Notes: generated by a model from the letters alone, not told the origin. A stretch of 64,000 bases of DNA from Pseudomonadota bacterium (GCA_022563255.1 JADFNS010000004.1:1-64000); one strand, 5' to 3'; positions 8,088 through 17,303 are shown, counted from the stretch's first letter. Translations and numbers: made by a program.

Positions 8088-9776
8088 ATGCACAAGAACA
8101 CCAATGATCAATACAAATTTCTGCGCGGCTTGAAATGGGCCGTCGTATTCGTCGCGATTGTTACGTTGGGCGCATGCAGCGATAACGACAACAAGGAGGT
8201 CGGAAGTTACGACGGCCTGATCGCCCTGTTTTCGGACTGGAGGAAATTTGAAGAACCGCCACTGCTTGACGGTGCCCCTGATTACACGGCAGCACGGTTT
8301 GCGGCCGCGCACGCGGAGCTGAAGGATTATCAGGCGCGCCTGACGGCGATCGATCGTAACGGCTGGAGTATCGAGCAACAGGTCGATTGGCACCTGCTAC
8401 GGGCTGAAATGAATGGTTTCGACTTCAACCACAGGGTTTTAAAACCCTGGGTGCGGGATCCTGCCTTTTACCAGTCCGTCTGGACCATGGAGAGCGACAC
8501 CCCGTCACATGAAGGACCAACGCATCACGCGATACTGGAGCTTTGGACCTATGAATTTCCACTGACCGAGGCGGCCGAGACGCAATTGATCGGAGAATTG
8601 CAGGTCATTCCGCCACTACTACAGCAGGCGCGGGGCAATTTGACCGGCAACGCACGCGACCTCTGGATAGCCGGCATCAGGAACATCAATGACCAGCGCA
8701 GCGATCTGGATGGCATCGTTGCGAGCGCCGGCGAAGATGCCAGCGAAGACCTTACGCAGGCGTTGCAGGCGGCCAAGGATGCCACCTCGTCGTTCGCCGC
8801 GTGGCTTGAGGAACAGGCGCCATCCAAGACGGGCCCATCCGGTGTCGGTAAGGAAAATTACACCTGGTATCTTAGAAATGTTCACTACGTCCCACTGTCC
8901 TGGGACGAAGAAGCGACCCTGCTAAAGCGCGAACTGGACCGCGCCTGGGCATCGCTCCGGCTTGAGGAACACCGCAATCGCGATATTCCGCCCCTCATTT
9001 CCATTGCGAGCGAGGAAGAGTACGATCGGCGCGCCAACGAGTCCGTGACGAAGTACATCGAGTTTCTGCGCGAGCAGGACATACTCCCGGTCGCGGACTA
9101 TTACGATGAAGTTCTGCGCGAGCGTATCGGTTCATTCGTGCCCGCCGAGACCAGAAACTTCTTCTGGACAGCCGTGCATTTCGAACCGACAACACTGTGG
9201 ACTCACTTTTACCATTGGTTCGATTTAGCGCGGATCAAACGCGAACCGCATCCAAGTCCCATACGGCGGGGACCGTTGCTGTACAACATATGGGATAGTC
9301 GTGCCGAGGGCATGGCCACGGGCGTCGAAGAAATGATGATGCTGTCGGGGCTGTACGATGACAATCCGCACGCACGTGAAATCGTGTACATCATGCTGGC
9401 ACAGCGTTCGGCACGAGGTCTTGGCTCCTTGTACGCGCATGCGAATGAATACTCGATGCAGGAAGCCGCGGAATTTCATGTTCGCTGGACACCACGTGGC
9501 TGGATGCGTGAAGACCTCGATTTGCTGGCATTCGAGCAGCATTTGTACCTGCGCCAGCCCGGCTATGGCACAAGCTACGTTACTGGCAAATACCTAATCG
9601 AGCGATTGCTCGCAGAACGATCCAGGCAGATTGGCGACGCCGATTTTCGGCTGTACGATTTCTACAAAGAGATCGACGCTGTCGGCGTCATTCCAGTGTC
9701 GCTCATTCGCTGGCAGCTCACCGGCATGGATGACGAGATTCGCGCGTTATGCGAGGGTTGCTTTGCCGTACCCTGA
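8088..9776 (+). CDS. DUF885-like lipoprotein
   Basis: The 562-residue product has a lipoprotein signal peptide (WAVVFVAIVTLGACSDN, lipobox LGAC), so it should be anchored on the periplasmic side. The body resembles DUF885 proteins: GPTHHAILELWTYEFPL, the region DSRAEGMATGVEEMMMLSGL, and the C-terminal PGYGTSYVTGKYLIERLLAE and VIPVSLIRWQLTG blocks. DUF885 members are putative zinc peptidases with an HExxPGHH-like motif, but I do not see that motif here; the equivalent stretch reads KREPHPSPIRRGP, so catalysis may be lost or altered. I chose ATG at 8088, which has AGGGG upstream, over an in-frame ATG at 8010. It precedes the TonB receptor on the same strand with a 290-bp gap. Confidence 0.6.
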   Translation: MHKNTNDQYKFLRGLKWAVVFVAIVTLGACSDNDNKEVGSYDGLIALFSDWRKFEEPPLLDGAPDYTAARFAAAHAELKDYQARLTAIDRNGWSIEQQVDWHLLRAEMNGFDFNHRVLKPWVRDPAFYQSVWTMESDTPSHEGPTHHAILELWTYEFPLTEAAETQLIGELQVIPPLLQQARGNLTGNARDLWIAGIRNINDQRSDLDGIVASAGEDASEDLTQALQAAKDATSSFAAWLEEQAPSKTGPSGVGKENYTWYLRNVHYVPLSWDEEATLLKRELDRAWASLRLEEHRNRDIPPLISIASEEEYDRRANESVTKYIEFLREQDILPVADYYDEVLRERIGSFVPAETRNFFWTAVHFEPTTLWTHFYHWFDLARIKREPHPSPIRRGPLLYNIWDSRAEGMATGVEEMMMLSGLYDDNPHAREIVYIMLAQRSARGLGSLYAHANEYSMQEAAEFHVRWTPRGWMREDLDLLAFEQHLYLRQPGYGTSYVTGKYLIERLLAERSRQIGDADFRLYDFYKEIDAVGVIPVSLIRWQLTGMDDEIRALCEGCFAVP

Positions 9777-9913
9777 TGAGGGGTATGTTCGAGGCAAATA
9801 ACGAAAGCGGGTAGCCGCAGCATTTACGGTGCCATATTCCATGCGGCTCAACTGTGTTGCTTTTCTACCACAACGATAGCGACAACCGACGGGAGCTTGG
9901 CCGGTTGAACTAC

Positions 9914-9928
9914 TGCGGAACTTCCGCA
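9914..9928. promoter_or_regulatory. 15-bp perfect palindrome upstream of the TonB receptor gene
   Basis: TGCGGAA-C-TTCCGCA is a perfect inverted repeat with a single central base, about 140 bp before the receptor start codon. The DNA between it and the gene is AT-rich. Such a compact palindrome could be an operator for a dimeric regulator of the receptor. No other role is evident, and no consensus is recognised. Confidence 0.35.
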
Positions 9929-10067
9929 TATATCTGCGGTCATTCATATAAATACAAGCCCGGTTATTTCTCACGTAAAAAATACGATTTTCCTTTTGTT
10001 ATTTTTTTACAACAGATATGCTCGGCGGTAGCGTCGTAATTCTCAACATCAATCAGGGGATCCGAAA

Positions 10068-12989
10068 ATGAAATACCTAGTCTCACTTGCCGGAGGACTG
10101 TGCGTCTCTCTGGCGCTGTCAGTCACGGTTGTTCAGCCTGCGAACGCACAGGAAGTTGCGGCCGACGAAGCCATGGAAGAAGTCATCGTTATTGGATCTC
10201 GAATTCGCAGGGACCCGCTCAGCGAGGCGACTGCGATCATGAATATCAGTGCAGAGAAGCTTGATCGTACCGGCTTTACGAACCTTGGCGACATTCTGCA
10301 AGATCTGCCGATAACGGGATCGGCGCCCAATTCACAATTTAATGTGCCGGGTAACTCCGGTTTTCCGCAGGACGGTGCGGGCATTGGCGCGGGTGGAGTG
10401 CAGATATCTTTGCGCAATATCGGCGCGAAGCGGACGCTCATACTCGTCGACGGAAAACGCTGGGTTGCAGGTGCTTCGGCGTCTGGAGTGCCAAGTACCG
10501 TTGACCTGAATACTTTGCCCGCCAATGTGATAAAGCGCATTGAGGTGTTGCAGGATGGCGCCTCAGCCATTTACGGCTCAGACGCCATAGGCGGCGTTGT
10601 AAATATCATTACCAACTCGGACTTCGAGGGTTTCAGGTTCGATGTCCAGACGGGTGGATATCTCTCTACGAATGACGGCGAATCCACCGAGATAGCCGGA
10701 CTCTGGGGCGGCGGCAACGACACAATCCATTTCGTGTTGAGTGCCAGCTATACCGAAGAAAAGGGTATCGAGACGGCCAATCGGTCACGATCGGCCTTCC
10801 CAAATCCGGACGCAACGAGCTGCAACATTCCCGGCTCATTCTGTTCGTCGTTCATACCGCAAGGCGGCATATTTTTTGGCCCAAATTTTGCTGGCGGTGC
10901 TGTTGTTGTACTGAACGACGGCGTGCTGAACGACGGCGGGGCAAACATCCCGGTTTTCGATCCAGCAAATCCAACGGCCGACGACTATCACGCGTTTACC
11001 GGTGCTGACACGTTCAACTACAACGGTCCGGGCTTCAATTTCCTGCGCACACCGAATGAGCGGGTCAACATCTATGGCAGCGTAACTCATGAATTGGCGC
11101 CCAACGTGAACCTGGTGACGAGGTTGGCTTACACAAATCGTACTTCAGCAACGAAGGCGGCGCCGGAGCCACTTTTTATCGGCCCTGGTTCTGGCAATCG
11201 TATAACCGAAAACATTGTCATTTCCGCCTTGAATCCCTTCAATCCGTTCGGCGTCGACCTCTCAGCTGCGGCGGGAACGTTGGCATCTGTCCGTCGCAGG
11301 CCGCTTGAATCCGGAGGGCGTCTTTTCTTCCAGGACATCAACACCTATTTCGTCAGCGTCGGTCTGGAGGGCGAACTCGAGGCGGGTGGTCGCTCTATGT
11401 ATTGGGATCTGACAACGAGTTACGGTGATAATCGTGGCTTCCAGGAGAAATACGGTGCGCACAATGCCGCCAAACTGGCGGTTGCATTAGGTGATCCGGC
11501 GATCTGTGCCATAACACCAAACTGTGTGCCGTTCAATATTTTCGGCGGCCAGGGACCCAACGGTGAGGGCTCGATCACTCAGGAAATGCTCGACTTCGTC
11601 GGCTTTGTCCAGCGTGATTTCAGCGAGCAGACACTGAAGGACATTGCTTTCAATATTACGGGTGACCTTGCTTCGTTGCCGGGCGGCGACATGGCATTCG
11701 CTGCCGGCGTGGAATACCGCGAGCATGAAGGCTCATATCGGCCGGATCCGATAGCCGCGAGTTTCGAAACGGCCGGCATCCCGGCGGGCGCGACGGTCGG
11801 AGCCTTCGACGTCACCGAGATTTACGCAGAAGTGCGTATCCCGCTGATATCCGGTTCCGCAGGTGCGGAACTATTGGAAGTCAATCTGGCAGCACGTAAT
11901 TCGGATTACAGCACCTCTGGCTCGGAGGCGACCTACAAGGCCGGCGTACTATGGCGGCCGATCGAAGACCTTTCCCTGCGTGGATCTGTCTCGACCGGTT
12001 TCCGGGCACCGGGTATCGGTGAGTTGTTCGGCGGCGCGGCGCGCGAGGACTTCGCGTTCCTCGACCCCTGTGCTGATTACAATGCGGATCTTGGCGCGGC
12101 GAATTTCGGTCGCGATGTGCCACAATCGCAGCTTATTCAGGACAACTGTTTAGCGCTCGGCGTCGCGCCTGCTACTGGACAGTTCAATCCGCAATTGTCG
12201 GCTCAGTCCCAAGGCAATTCGAACCTGATAGCAGAAACTTCGGATAGCTGGACGGTCGGTCTGGTCTGGAGTCCATCTTTTGTGGATAACGTCGGCTGGA
12301 TCGAAGGTATAACGGCATCGATCGATTTCTACGATCTGCAAATCGACGACGCGGTACAGGGCCGCGATCCCGCTGACGTCATAACGGCCTGTGTTCTAAC
12401 GCTGGACCCGTTCTTCTGTGACAACGTGCCGCGGACGAGCGGCGGCTTAATCAACGTCGTCAACAACCAGTTGCAGAACATCGGTACGATCGAGACTTCC
12501 GGCTACGACATTGCTGTCAGTTACGTGGGTCCTGAAACGGGTATCGGTCAGTTCAGTGCGGCAATCAACGCAACGCATCTGGACGAGTACATCGAACGGA
12601 CGTTTAATCCCGACGGCACGCAATCTGTATCAGACTTAACCGGCGTCCACACCAACGAGACCTTCGCAAGAGCGTTCCCGGATTGGCGTGCGGTGACTAC
12701 CGTCGATTGGAACTACAATCGTTGGTCCGCCAACATAGCTTTTCGTTGGGTTGACGAAATGACTTTGGATAGCGGCGCCAAGCTGGACTCGGCGGTGTTT
12801 ACCGATCTCCAGGTTCGTTACAATCCGGAATTCCTTGACGATGCGCTGACCCTTACGGTCGGTTTCAACAATCTCTTCGACGAGGATCCACCGGTCTGCT
12901 TCCCGTGTGGCGTCATTGGCCTGAGTACAGTGTCGCACGACTTGCCGGGTAGGGTTGGTTACCTGCGGGTTACGTACCAAGCCAATTAG
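10068..12989 (+). CDS. TonB-dependent outer-membrane receptor
   Basis: The 973-residue product has a signal peptide ending in PANAQ, a TonB-box-like EEVIVIGSRIRR (about residues 37-48), a plug domain (DILQDLPITG, VQISLRNIGAKRTLILVDGK, NTLPANVIKRIEVLQDGASA, IYGSDAIGGVVNIIT) and a long beta-barrel. It ends with the usual receptor closing pattern, LTVGFNNLFDEDPP and a final LRVTYQAN. The length and FxV-GxR plug sequence fit the large receptors of marine and Caulobacter-like bacteria that import oligosaccharides, peptides or other bulky nutrients; the substrate cannot be read from the sequence. CAGGGGATCCGAAA precedes the ATG. It has its own terminator and no adjacent uptake partner except the DUF885-like lipoprotein. 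Confidence 0.92.
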   Translation: MKYLVSLAGGLCVSLALSVTVVQPANAQEVAADEAMEEVIVIGSRIRRDPLSEATAIMNISAEKLDRTGFTNLGDILQDLPITGSAPNSQFNVPGNSGFPQDGAGIGAGGVQISLRNIGAKRTLILVDGKRWVAGASASGVPSTVDLNTLPANVIKRIEVLQDGASAIYGSDAIGGVVNIITNSDFEGFRFDVQTGGYLSTNDGESTEIAGLWGGGNDTIHFVLSASYTEEKGIETANRSRSAFPNPDATSCNIPGSFCSSFIPQGGIFFGPNFAGGAVVVLNDGVLNDGGANIPVFDPANPTADDYHAFTGADTFNYNGPGFNFLRTPNERVNIYGSVTHELAPNVNLVTRLAYTNRTSATKAAPEPLFIGPGSGNRITENIVISALNPFNPFGVDLSAAAGTLASVRRRPLESGGRLFFQDINTYFVSVGLEGELEAGGRSMYWDLTTSYGDNRGFQEKYGAHNAAKLAVALGDPAICAITPNCVPFNIFGGQGPNGEGSITQEMLDFVGFVQRDFSEQTLKDIAFNITGDLASLPGGDMAFAAGVEYREHEGSYRPDPIAASFETAGIPAGATVGAFDVTEIYAEVRIPLISGSAGAELLEVNLAARNSDYSTSGSEATYKAGVLWRPIEDLSLRGSVSTGFRAPGIGELFGGAAREDFAFLDPCADYNADLGAANFGRDVPQSQLIQDNCLALGVAPATGQFNPQLSAQSQGNSNLIAETSDSWTVGLVWSPSFVDNVGWIEGITASIDFYDLQIDDAVQGRDPADVITACVLTLDPFFCDNVPRTSGGLINVVNNQLQNIGTIETSGYDIAVSYVGPETGIGQFSAAINATHLDEYIERTFNPDGTQSVSDLTGVHTNETFARAFPDWRAVTTVDWNYNRWSANIAFRWVDEMTLDSGAKLDSAVFTDLQVRYNPEFLDDALTLTVGFNNLFDEDPPVCFPCGVIGLSTVSHDLPGRVGYLRVTYQAN

Positions 12990-13042
12990 GCAGAGTGCTC
13001 CAAGCACAGAAACGTCTCCCTTGGAGGCGGTGTAAAAACCAG

Positions 13043-13073
13043 GAGGCCATCTCGTTTGAGGTGGCCTCTTTTT
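13043..13073 (+). terminator. Intrinsic terminator of the TonB receptor gene
   Basis: GAGGCCA...TGGCCTC with an inner CTC/GAG pairing around a GTTT loop forms a strong stem, directly followed by TTTTT. It lies about 55 bp after the receptor stop codon. Confidence 0.85.
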
Positions 13074-13093
13074 GTTTGAGCTCGATTGCGGCA

Positions 13094-13351
13094 TGTAGGT
13101 ACCGCATGTTGCAGGCCAGGGCGGCGCGGTGCGGGCTGGGTTTGACGGTGTTGCCGTGCTTTTATGGTGACAGCGTAGAGGGACTGCGACGAATTCCAGG
13201 TTGCGAGCCGTACTTCAGCTACGATCTATGGATGTTGACCCATCCGGATCTCCGGGATACCGTGCGAATGAGGACGTTTCGGGCGTTTGTCGCCGAGGCG
13301 GTAGATCGCAAGGAATCCAGGCTCTCGGGCGAATTGGCAGCCGGAGACTGA
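13094..13351 (+). pseudogene. C-terminal fragment of a LysR-type regulator
   Basis: The frame encodes LQARAARCGLGLTVLPCFYG, GLRRIPGCEPYFSYDLWMLT and HPDLRDTVRMRTFRAFVAEA, which is the end of the effector-binding domain of LysR-family regulators (the GLGLxxLPCF and W-L-THPDLR blocks). The HTH and the first two thirds of the protein are absent; the preceding DNA is the terminator of the TonB receptor. There is no start or ribosome binding site suited to this piece. It is a decayed remnant, perhaps once the regulator of the downstream oxidoreductase. Confidence 0.8.
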
Positions 13352-13383
13352 GCACACAAAGCCGATTTGAGGGAATTCGAACA

Positions 13384-14487
13384 ATGAAACTACGTTACAA
13401 AGTTGCGCTTGGGTTCCTGATTTTTCTGATGGTTGCGACATCGTCACTTGTCGTAATTTTGGGTTACACAGCGGATTGCGGACCGGCACCGGCAGTCTCC
13501 GCGGAATCAGAGTTGATGAAGGCCGTAGTCTATCGTTGCTATGGATCGCCCGATGTTCTTGAATTTACAGATGTCGCGAAGCCGACACCAGCGGACGACG
13601 AAGTCTTGATAAAGATCGCTGCCGCTGCAGTCAATCCGCTGGACTGGCACTTCATGCGGGGTTCGCCGTATTTCATTCGCTTAGGGTCCGGATTGGGCGC
13701 GCCGAAAAACACCAGATTGGGAGTGGACTTTGCGGGGACGGTCGCAGCGGTTGGTAAAAACGTCACGCGGTTCAAACCGGGAGATGAGGTGTTTGGCGGG
13801 GGAAACGGCGCCTTCGCAGAGTATATAACTGTTCGTGAGGACCGGGCGCTGGTACTGAAGCCGGCCAATATCACGTTCGAGCAGGCGGCTAGCGTACCGA
13901 TAGCGGCGATCACTGCACTGCAGGCTCTGCGTGATCTGGGAAAAATAGAGCCAGGTCAGAAAGTTTTGATTAACGGGGCGTCGGGTGGCGTGGGGACGTT
14001 CGCAGTGCAGATTGCCAAAGCGTTCGGTGCGGAGGTAACCGGTGTTTGCAGTACGCGGAACGTGGAGATGGTGCGATCAATCGGTGCTGATCACGTTGTC
14101 GATTACACCAAGGAGGATTACACCAGGAGCGGGAAACATTACGATCTGATCATCGATAACGTGGGCAATCACTCGCTGTCAGCGAACAGGCGGATACTTA
14201 CGCCCAAAGGGATTATGGTCATAGTCGGAGGGCCAAAAGGTAATTGGCTCGGACCTGTCATGGGTCCGATCAAGGCGCTCATGTATTCGCCGTTCGTGGG
14301 ACAGGATTTCGTCATGGTGCTGGCGAGACTTCGCACACAAGACCTGGCATTCCTGAGTGACCTCATGCAAGAGGGTAAATTGACGCCGGTAATTGATCGG
14401 CGCTACCGATTGAGTGAGGTAGCGGCGGCCATCCGCTATTCGGAAGAAGGGCATGCCCGAGGAAAAATAGTCATAGAGTTTAAGTAA
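13384..14487 (+). CDS. MDR-superfamily NAD(P)-dependent oxidoreductase with N-terminal membrane anchor
   Basis: The 367-residue product begins with a membrane or signal-anchor helix (ALGFLIFLMVATSSLVVILG) and then a quinone-oxidoreductase-like medium-chain dehydrogenase: GVDFAGTVAAVGKNV, FKPGDEVFGG, the coenzyme site LINGASGGVGTFAVQIAKAF and the end LSEVAAAIRYSEEGHARGKI. No catalytic zinc ligand set is apparent, so it is of the zinc-free reductase type acting on quinones or enones with NADPH. The ATG at 13384 has GAGGG about 12 bases upstream; a longer frame from 13201 runs through the LysR fragment and is unlikely. A membrane anchor on this family is unusual. Confidence 0.8.
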   Translation: MKLRYKVALGFLIFLMVATSSLVVILGYTADCGPAPAVSAESELMKAVVYRCYGSPDVLEFTDVAKPTPADDEVLIKIAAAAVNPLDWHFMRGSPYFIRLGSGLGAPKNTRLGVDFAGTVAAVGKNVTRFKPGDEVFGGGNGAFAEYITVREDRALVLKPANITFEQAASVPIAAITALQALRDLGKIEPGQKVLINGASGGVGTFAVQIAKAFGAEVTGVCSTRNVEMVRSIGADHVVDYTKEDYTRSGKHYDLIIDNVGNHSLSANRRILTPKGIMVIVGGPKGNWLGPVMGPIKALMYSPFVGQDFVMVLARLRTQDLAFLSDLMQEGKLTPVIDRRYRLSEVAAAIRYSEEGHARGKIVIEFK

Positions 14488-14565
14488 ATCGTGCCGGCTG
14501 TGTCGTGCGACGATTTAGGATGATCGCGCATCATTAGTGGGAATACTATAAAGGGAGACCTACTA

Positions 14566-15123
14566 ATGAATCCTAAAAAGACAGCTTTACTGATTGCCAC
14601 GTGCCTGTTCTTCGTGGCCGCGTTTGCCGGCGACAAAATGCACCACAAAGTAGCGATAGAGATCGCTGGTTCCGGCGATGATGGCGACATTCGTATCGTG
14701 CTCGATAGCGATGATCTCGGCTTTAGCTTGCACGATCTTCAAATCGGTGAAAAACGTTCAATCGTAGATAAGGAAGATCGATCAGTCGTGATTACCCGGA
14801 CGGAAGAAGGTTTTACGTTCGACGTCGACGGCAAGACGATCAGCTTGCCTGCGTTTGACGGCCCAGGGGAGGATCACGTTTGGAGCATAAAAGGCGATCA
14901 TATGTCGGATGTCGACATTCACGTGTTGCACGACGGAATGAACGCGGATTCAGCGCACTTGGACGGCGTTATGATTTTCAGTGGCAAAGAGATCGACGCG
15001 GCAACACAGGATGTCATTCGGTCCGCGCTGGAATCGACCGGTCACAGCAATGTTCAGTTTGTGGCTGATGATGAAGGTGGAAGACACCACGTTCGCGTGA
15101 TCAAAAAGGTTTTGCGCGAATAG
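14566..15123 (+). CDS. Hypothetical secreted protein
   Basis: The 185-residue product has a clear signal peptide (KKTALLIATCLFFVAAFAGD) and a His/Asp-rich mature part, with clusters such as KMHHK, DDGDIRIVLDSDD and GEDHVWSIKGDHMSDVDIHV, ending in GGRHHVRVIKKVLRE. The pattern of acidic and histidine residues could suit metal binding, but no family is recognised. AAGGGAGACC directly before ATG is a strong ribosome binding site. It stands 78 bp after the oxidoreductase and may share its transcript. Confidence 0.7.
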   Translation: MNPKKTALLIATCLFFVAAFAGDKMHHKVAIEIAGSGDDGDIRIVLDSDDLGFSLHDLQIGEKRSIVDKEDRSVVITRTEEGFTFDVDGKTISLPAFDGPGEDHVWSIKGDHMSDVDIHVLHDGMNADSAHLDGVMIFSGKEIDAATQDVIRSALESTGHSNVQFVADDEGGRHHVRVIKKVLRE

Positions 15124-15157
15124 TCTTGCATCGGCGCGGTGCGGACGATCCCTGGCA

Positions 15158-15182
15158 AATCGCGTATTAGCGGGACGCGATT
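15158..15182. terminator. Hairpin between convergent genes
   Basis: AATCGCGT and ACGCGATT form a perfect 8-bp stem with a 9-base loop between the ends of two converging genes, overlapping the TAA of the FMN reductase. There is no T-tract on either strand, so a bidirectional terminator role is only possible. Confidence 0.35.
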
Positions 15183-15804
15183 AGTCGCCTCGACACAATT
15201 TCTGTTGTGTCGGGAGTTCCTTATCGCAAACTTGGCTGTCCCTTGCGTTTCGCAACGCAGTCGCATACCACTCATACTCGTCAAGAAATTTCGTCACACG
15301 ACTGTCGTACGCTTTGTCCAGCGCATTTCCGTCGTCGTCGAACGCCTTGTGCACGTGGGAAACAGGGAACGAGCTCGGGATACTCGGCGTTCCGAGTTCG
15401 GCAAGGATAGCTCGCAAATTTATCAGCGCACGTACGCCACCAAAGGGTCCGGCGGAATAGGTGACGATCGCGCTCGGCTTGTAAACATACTCACGCTGAA
15501 AGTGATCGAGTAAATTCTTTAGAGCGGATGCAATACTGTGATTGTACTCGGCGCTGACGATGACAAAACCGTCTGCAGCTTCTAGAATTTCAGCAACGGC
15601 GGTCATCGCGTCGGGCGCGGTACCCGCATCGTATTCTTTGTACATCCGGTCGAGCTGCGGCAACTCGTAGTCCTGGGAGTCAATCAACGTGACAGAATGC
15701 TCGCGGTCCTTAAGCCTTTGAACGATGAATTGTGCCGCCTTGATGCCCTGGCGATTTTGACGTGCACTTCCGTATATCACAGCGGTATTCAACAGACCAT
15801 TCAT
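15181..15804 (-). CDS. NADPH-dependent FMN reductase family flavoprotein
   Basis: The 207-residue product shows the flavodoxin-like fold of NADPH-dependent FMN reductases: VIYGSARQNRQG at the N terminus (phosphate loop of the flavin), DGFVIVSAEYNHSIASALKN (the conserved EYN-S-G/A-LKN block) and YSAGPFGGVRAL. Relatives reduce flavins, quinones or azo dyes with NADPH. AGGAG lies 6 bases before the ATG at 15804, which decides the start over a TTG two codons upstream. It follows an ArsR regulator on the same strand, 133 bp downstream of that gene, an arrangement often seen for redox or arsenic-linked genes, though no ars genes are present. Confidence 0.85.
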   Translation of the reverse strand: MNGLLNTAVIYGSARQNRQGIKAAQFIVQRLKDREHSVTLIDSQDYELPQLDRMYKEYDAGTAPDAMTAVAEILEAADGFVIVSAEYNHSIASALKNLLDHFQREYVYKPSAIVTYSAGPFGGVRALINLRAILAELGTPSIPSSFPVSHVHKAFDDDGNALDKAYDSRVTKFLDEYEWYATALRNARDSQVCDKELPTQQKLCRGD

Positions 15805-15937
15805 GATCAACTCCTGTTAGTCGACTGAATGATTTAGGATGCGTGAAACGATTCTGGCACACTATAGCTATGATTGAGAAAAAAGAAACAGCGCGAACCG
15901 CCTCTCGACTGTGCAAGTTGTGACGGCCAAAAACATA

Positions 15938-16255
15938 TTAGTTGTTCGCGCAATACAGCCCGTAAATACATTCAATGACCTTGCCTGCTTCGTTGGAATT
16001 GAGCGAATAGAAGACTGTCTGTGCATCGCGGCGCGTCGAGACCAGGCCCTCGCCACGCAGTCTTGAAAGGTGCTGAGACAAAGGCGATTGTGGAATTTCC
16101 AGCAGGTCGGACAATTTGCCGACTGACTTTTCTCCGGTCACAAGCTGACATAAAATCATCAGGCGACCCCGATGACCCAGCGTTTTCATCAGGGCGCTGG
16201 CCTTATCCGCAGCCCGCTGCATCTCATCCAGGTCGAAATTCTCGGGTACCGCCAT
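15938..16255 (-). CDS. ArsR/SmtB-family transcriptional regulator
   Basis: The 105-residue product is a winged-helix repressor: MKTLGHRGRLMILCQLVTGE, then VGKLSDLLEIPQSPLSQHLS (helix-turn-helix) and LRGEGLVSTRRDAQTVFYSL (wing). The ELCVC-type metal site of classical ArsR is absent; cysteines are at the position after MIL (ILCQL) and in the C-terminal CIYGLYCANN, which may serve as a thiol or metal sensor. It probably controls itself and the flavin reductase downstream. Confidence in the family is high; the inducer is unknown. Confidence 0.88.
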   Translation of the reverse strand: MAVPENFDLDEMQRAADKASALMKTLGHRGRLMILCQLVTGEKSVGKLSDLLEIPQSPLSQHLSRLRGEGLVSTRRDAQTVFYSLNSNEAGKVIECIYGLYCANN

Positions 16256-16277
16256 AGGTTCTTACTCTTCCAATTTG

Positions 16278-16893
16278 TTATACAGGGTAGCAGCGTAAAT
16301 CCCTTGCGATTTTCAATGGGCCGCCAAACTTCGATCTTACTACATCTGCGTTTTTCTCCAAATCATTGAGGCTGCGCTTCATGAAATGGCTGATTATCAA
16401 CATTCCGACGTCTGCGTCCTTTGCAATAGAACCGATGACGTCCTCTCGGATGCGTACTCGAAATGCCAGAGCCGGCACGATGCCGTGAGGTCCATGCATC
16501 GCATCAATCTGTATTTCGCTAGCACTGTTTCCCAGTATCGTTACGGCCCCTGTTTTCGAAACTGCCACTCTTGAGTAGCGCCGGAAAATCTGCGGAGTGG
16601 TCGGCATGAAAATGGCTCAAACCAACGAAAGCCAACTCACTGAAACTTGCAGACGCCTCGCCGAATCTCAGAAATGCGTCGCCACCGGCGTTGATCAAGA
16701 CGCGCGATTTGCCATCCACCCAAATCAGGTAGGAGGAAGATGCGCGACCGTCATCGGCGATCGGACCGCCCGAACTCAATACCTGCAAAGCGATGCCCGT
16801 TGCTGGCGGACACTCGTCCGCAATGGATTGATCAGCGGCTGCCAATCCAGGCAGAGCGAGCAGGATCAGTCGGCACAGTTTGTTGTTGATCAA
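16278..16893 (-). pseudogene. Metallo-beta-lactamase-fold hydrolase, deleted and frameshifted
   Basis: The N-terminal part (from 16893) has a signal peptide ending in LAAAD, then LQVLSSGGPIADDGRASSSY, VLINAGGDAFLRFGEA and the metal-binding LSHFHADHSADFPALLKSG. The sequence then shifts frame, most of the middle domain is lost, and the C-terminal part resumes as GPHGIVPALAFRV, DVGMLIISHFMKRSLNDLEK and KFGGPLKIARDLRCYPV. About 200 of the usual roughly 330 residues remain in two frames, so the gene is dead. It sits immediately downstream of the MerR-family gene. Confidence 0.8.
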
Positions 16894-16910
16894 CTTTATT
16901 CCTTTTCCGG

Positions 16911-17297
16911 CTAGCTCATCAGTTCGTCAATCACCGGACATTCGTGAAGAGTTCCATCATGACATTGTGCACTCAGCCGCAGAAGCGCCCGTTCCATTCG
17001 CTTGAGTTTGCGAATCCTCTTGCGTACGTGGATCACGTGCTCTTCCAGCAGATCGTGCACGTCTGCGCACGCCGGCTGCTTCTGATGTGCAAGATTCGTA
17101 AGTCGACGTACCTCAGTCTGACTAAATCCCAACTCGCGGCTGCGCAGGATGAACTGCAGCCATTTCCGGTGAAAGTCTTCGTAGATGCGGTAACCGTTTG
17201 TCGAACGGACGGGCAGTGGCAGAAGCTCAATCTTTTCGTAATAACGGATGGTCTCCGCCGGACAATCACAGGCGCTCGCCAGTTCACCAATACGCAT
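16911..17297 (-). CDS. MerR-family metal-responsive regulator (CadR/PbrR type)
   Basis: The 128-residue product has the MerR helix-turn-helix (MRIGELASACDCPAETIRYY), the coiled-coil dimer helix and three cysteines at 77, 112 and 120 (QPACADV, QCHDGTLHEC). This spacing closely matches the Cd(II)-binding cysteines of CadR (77, 112, 119). The protein should activate transcription by untwisting a promoter with an over-long spacer; exactly such a promoter lies between this gene and the divergent small zinc-ribbon gene. The usual efflux pump target is not present nearby. Confidence 0.88.
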   Translation of the reverse strand: MRIGELASACDCPAETIRYYEKIELLPLPVRSTNGYRIYEDFHRKWLQFILRSRELGFSQTEVRRLTNLAHQKQPACADVHDLLEEHVIHVRKRIRKLKRMERALLRLSAQCHDGTLHECPVIDELMS

Positions 17298-17303
17298 AAT
17301 CGC

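Noticed and set aside
10119-12341. Several antisense ORFs opposite the TonB receptor gene
   Set aside because: All lie inside the receptor gene and show no family motifs; they result from its codon bias.
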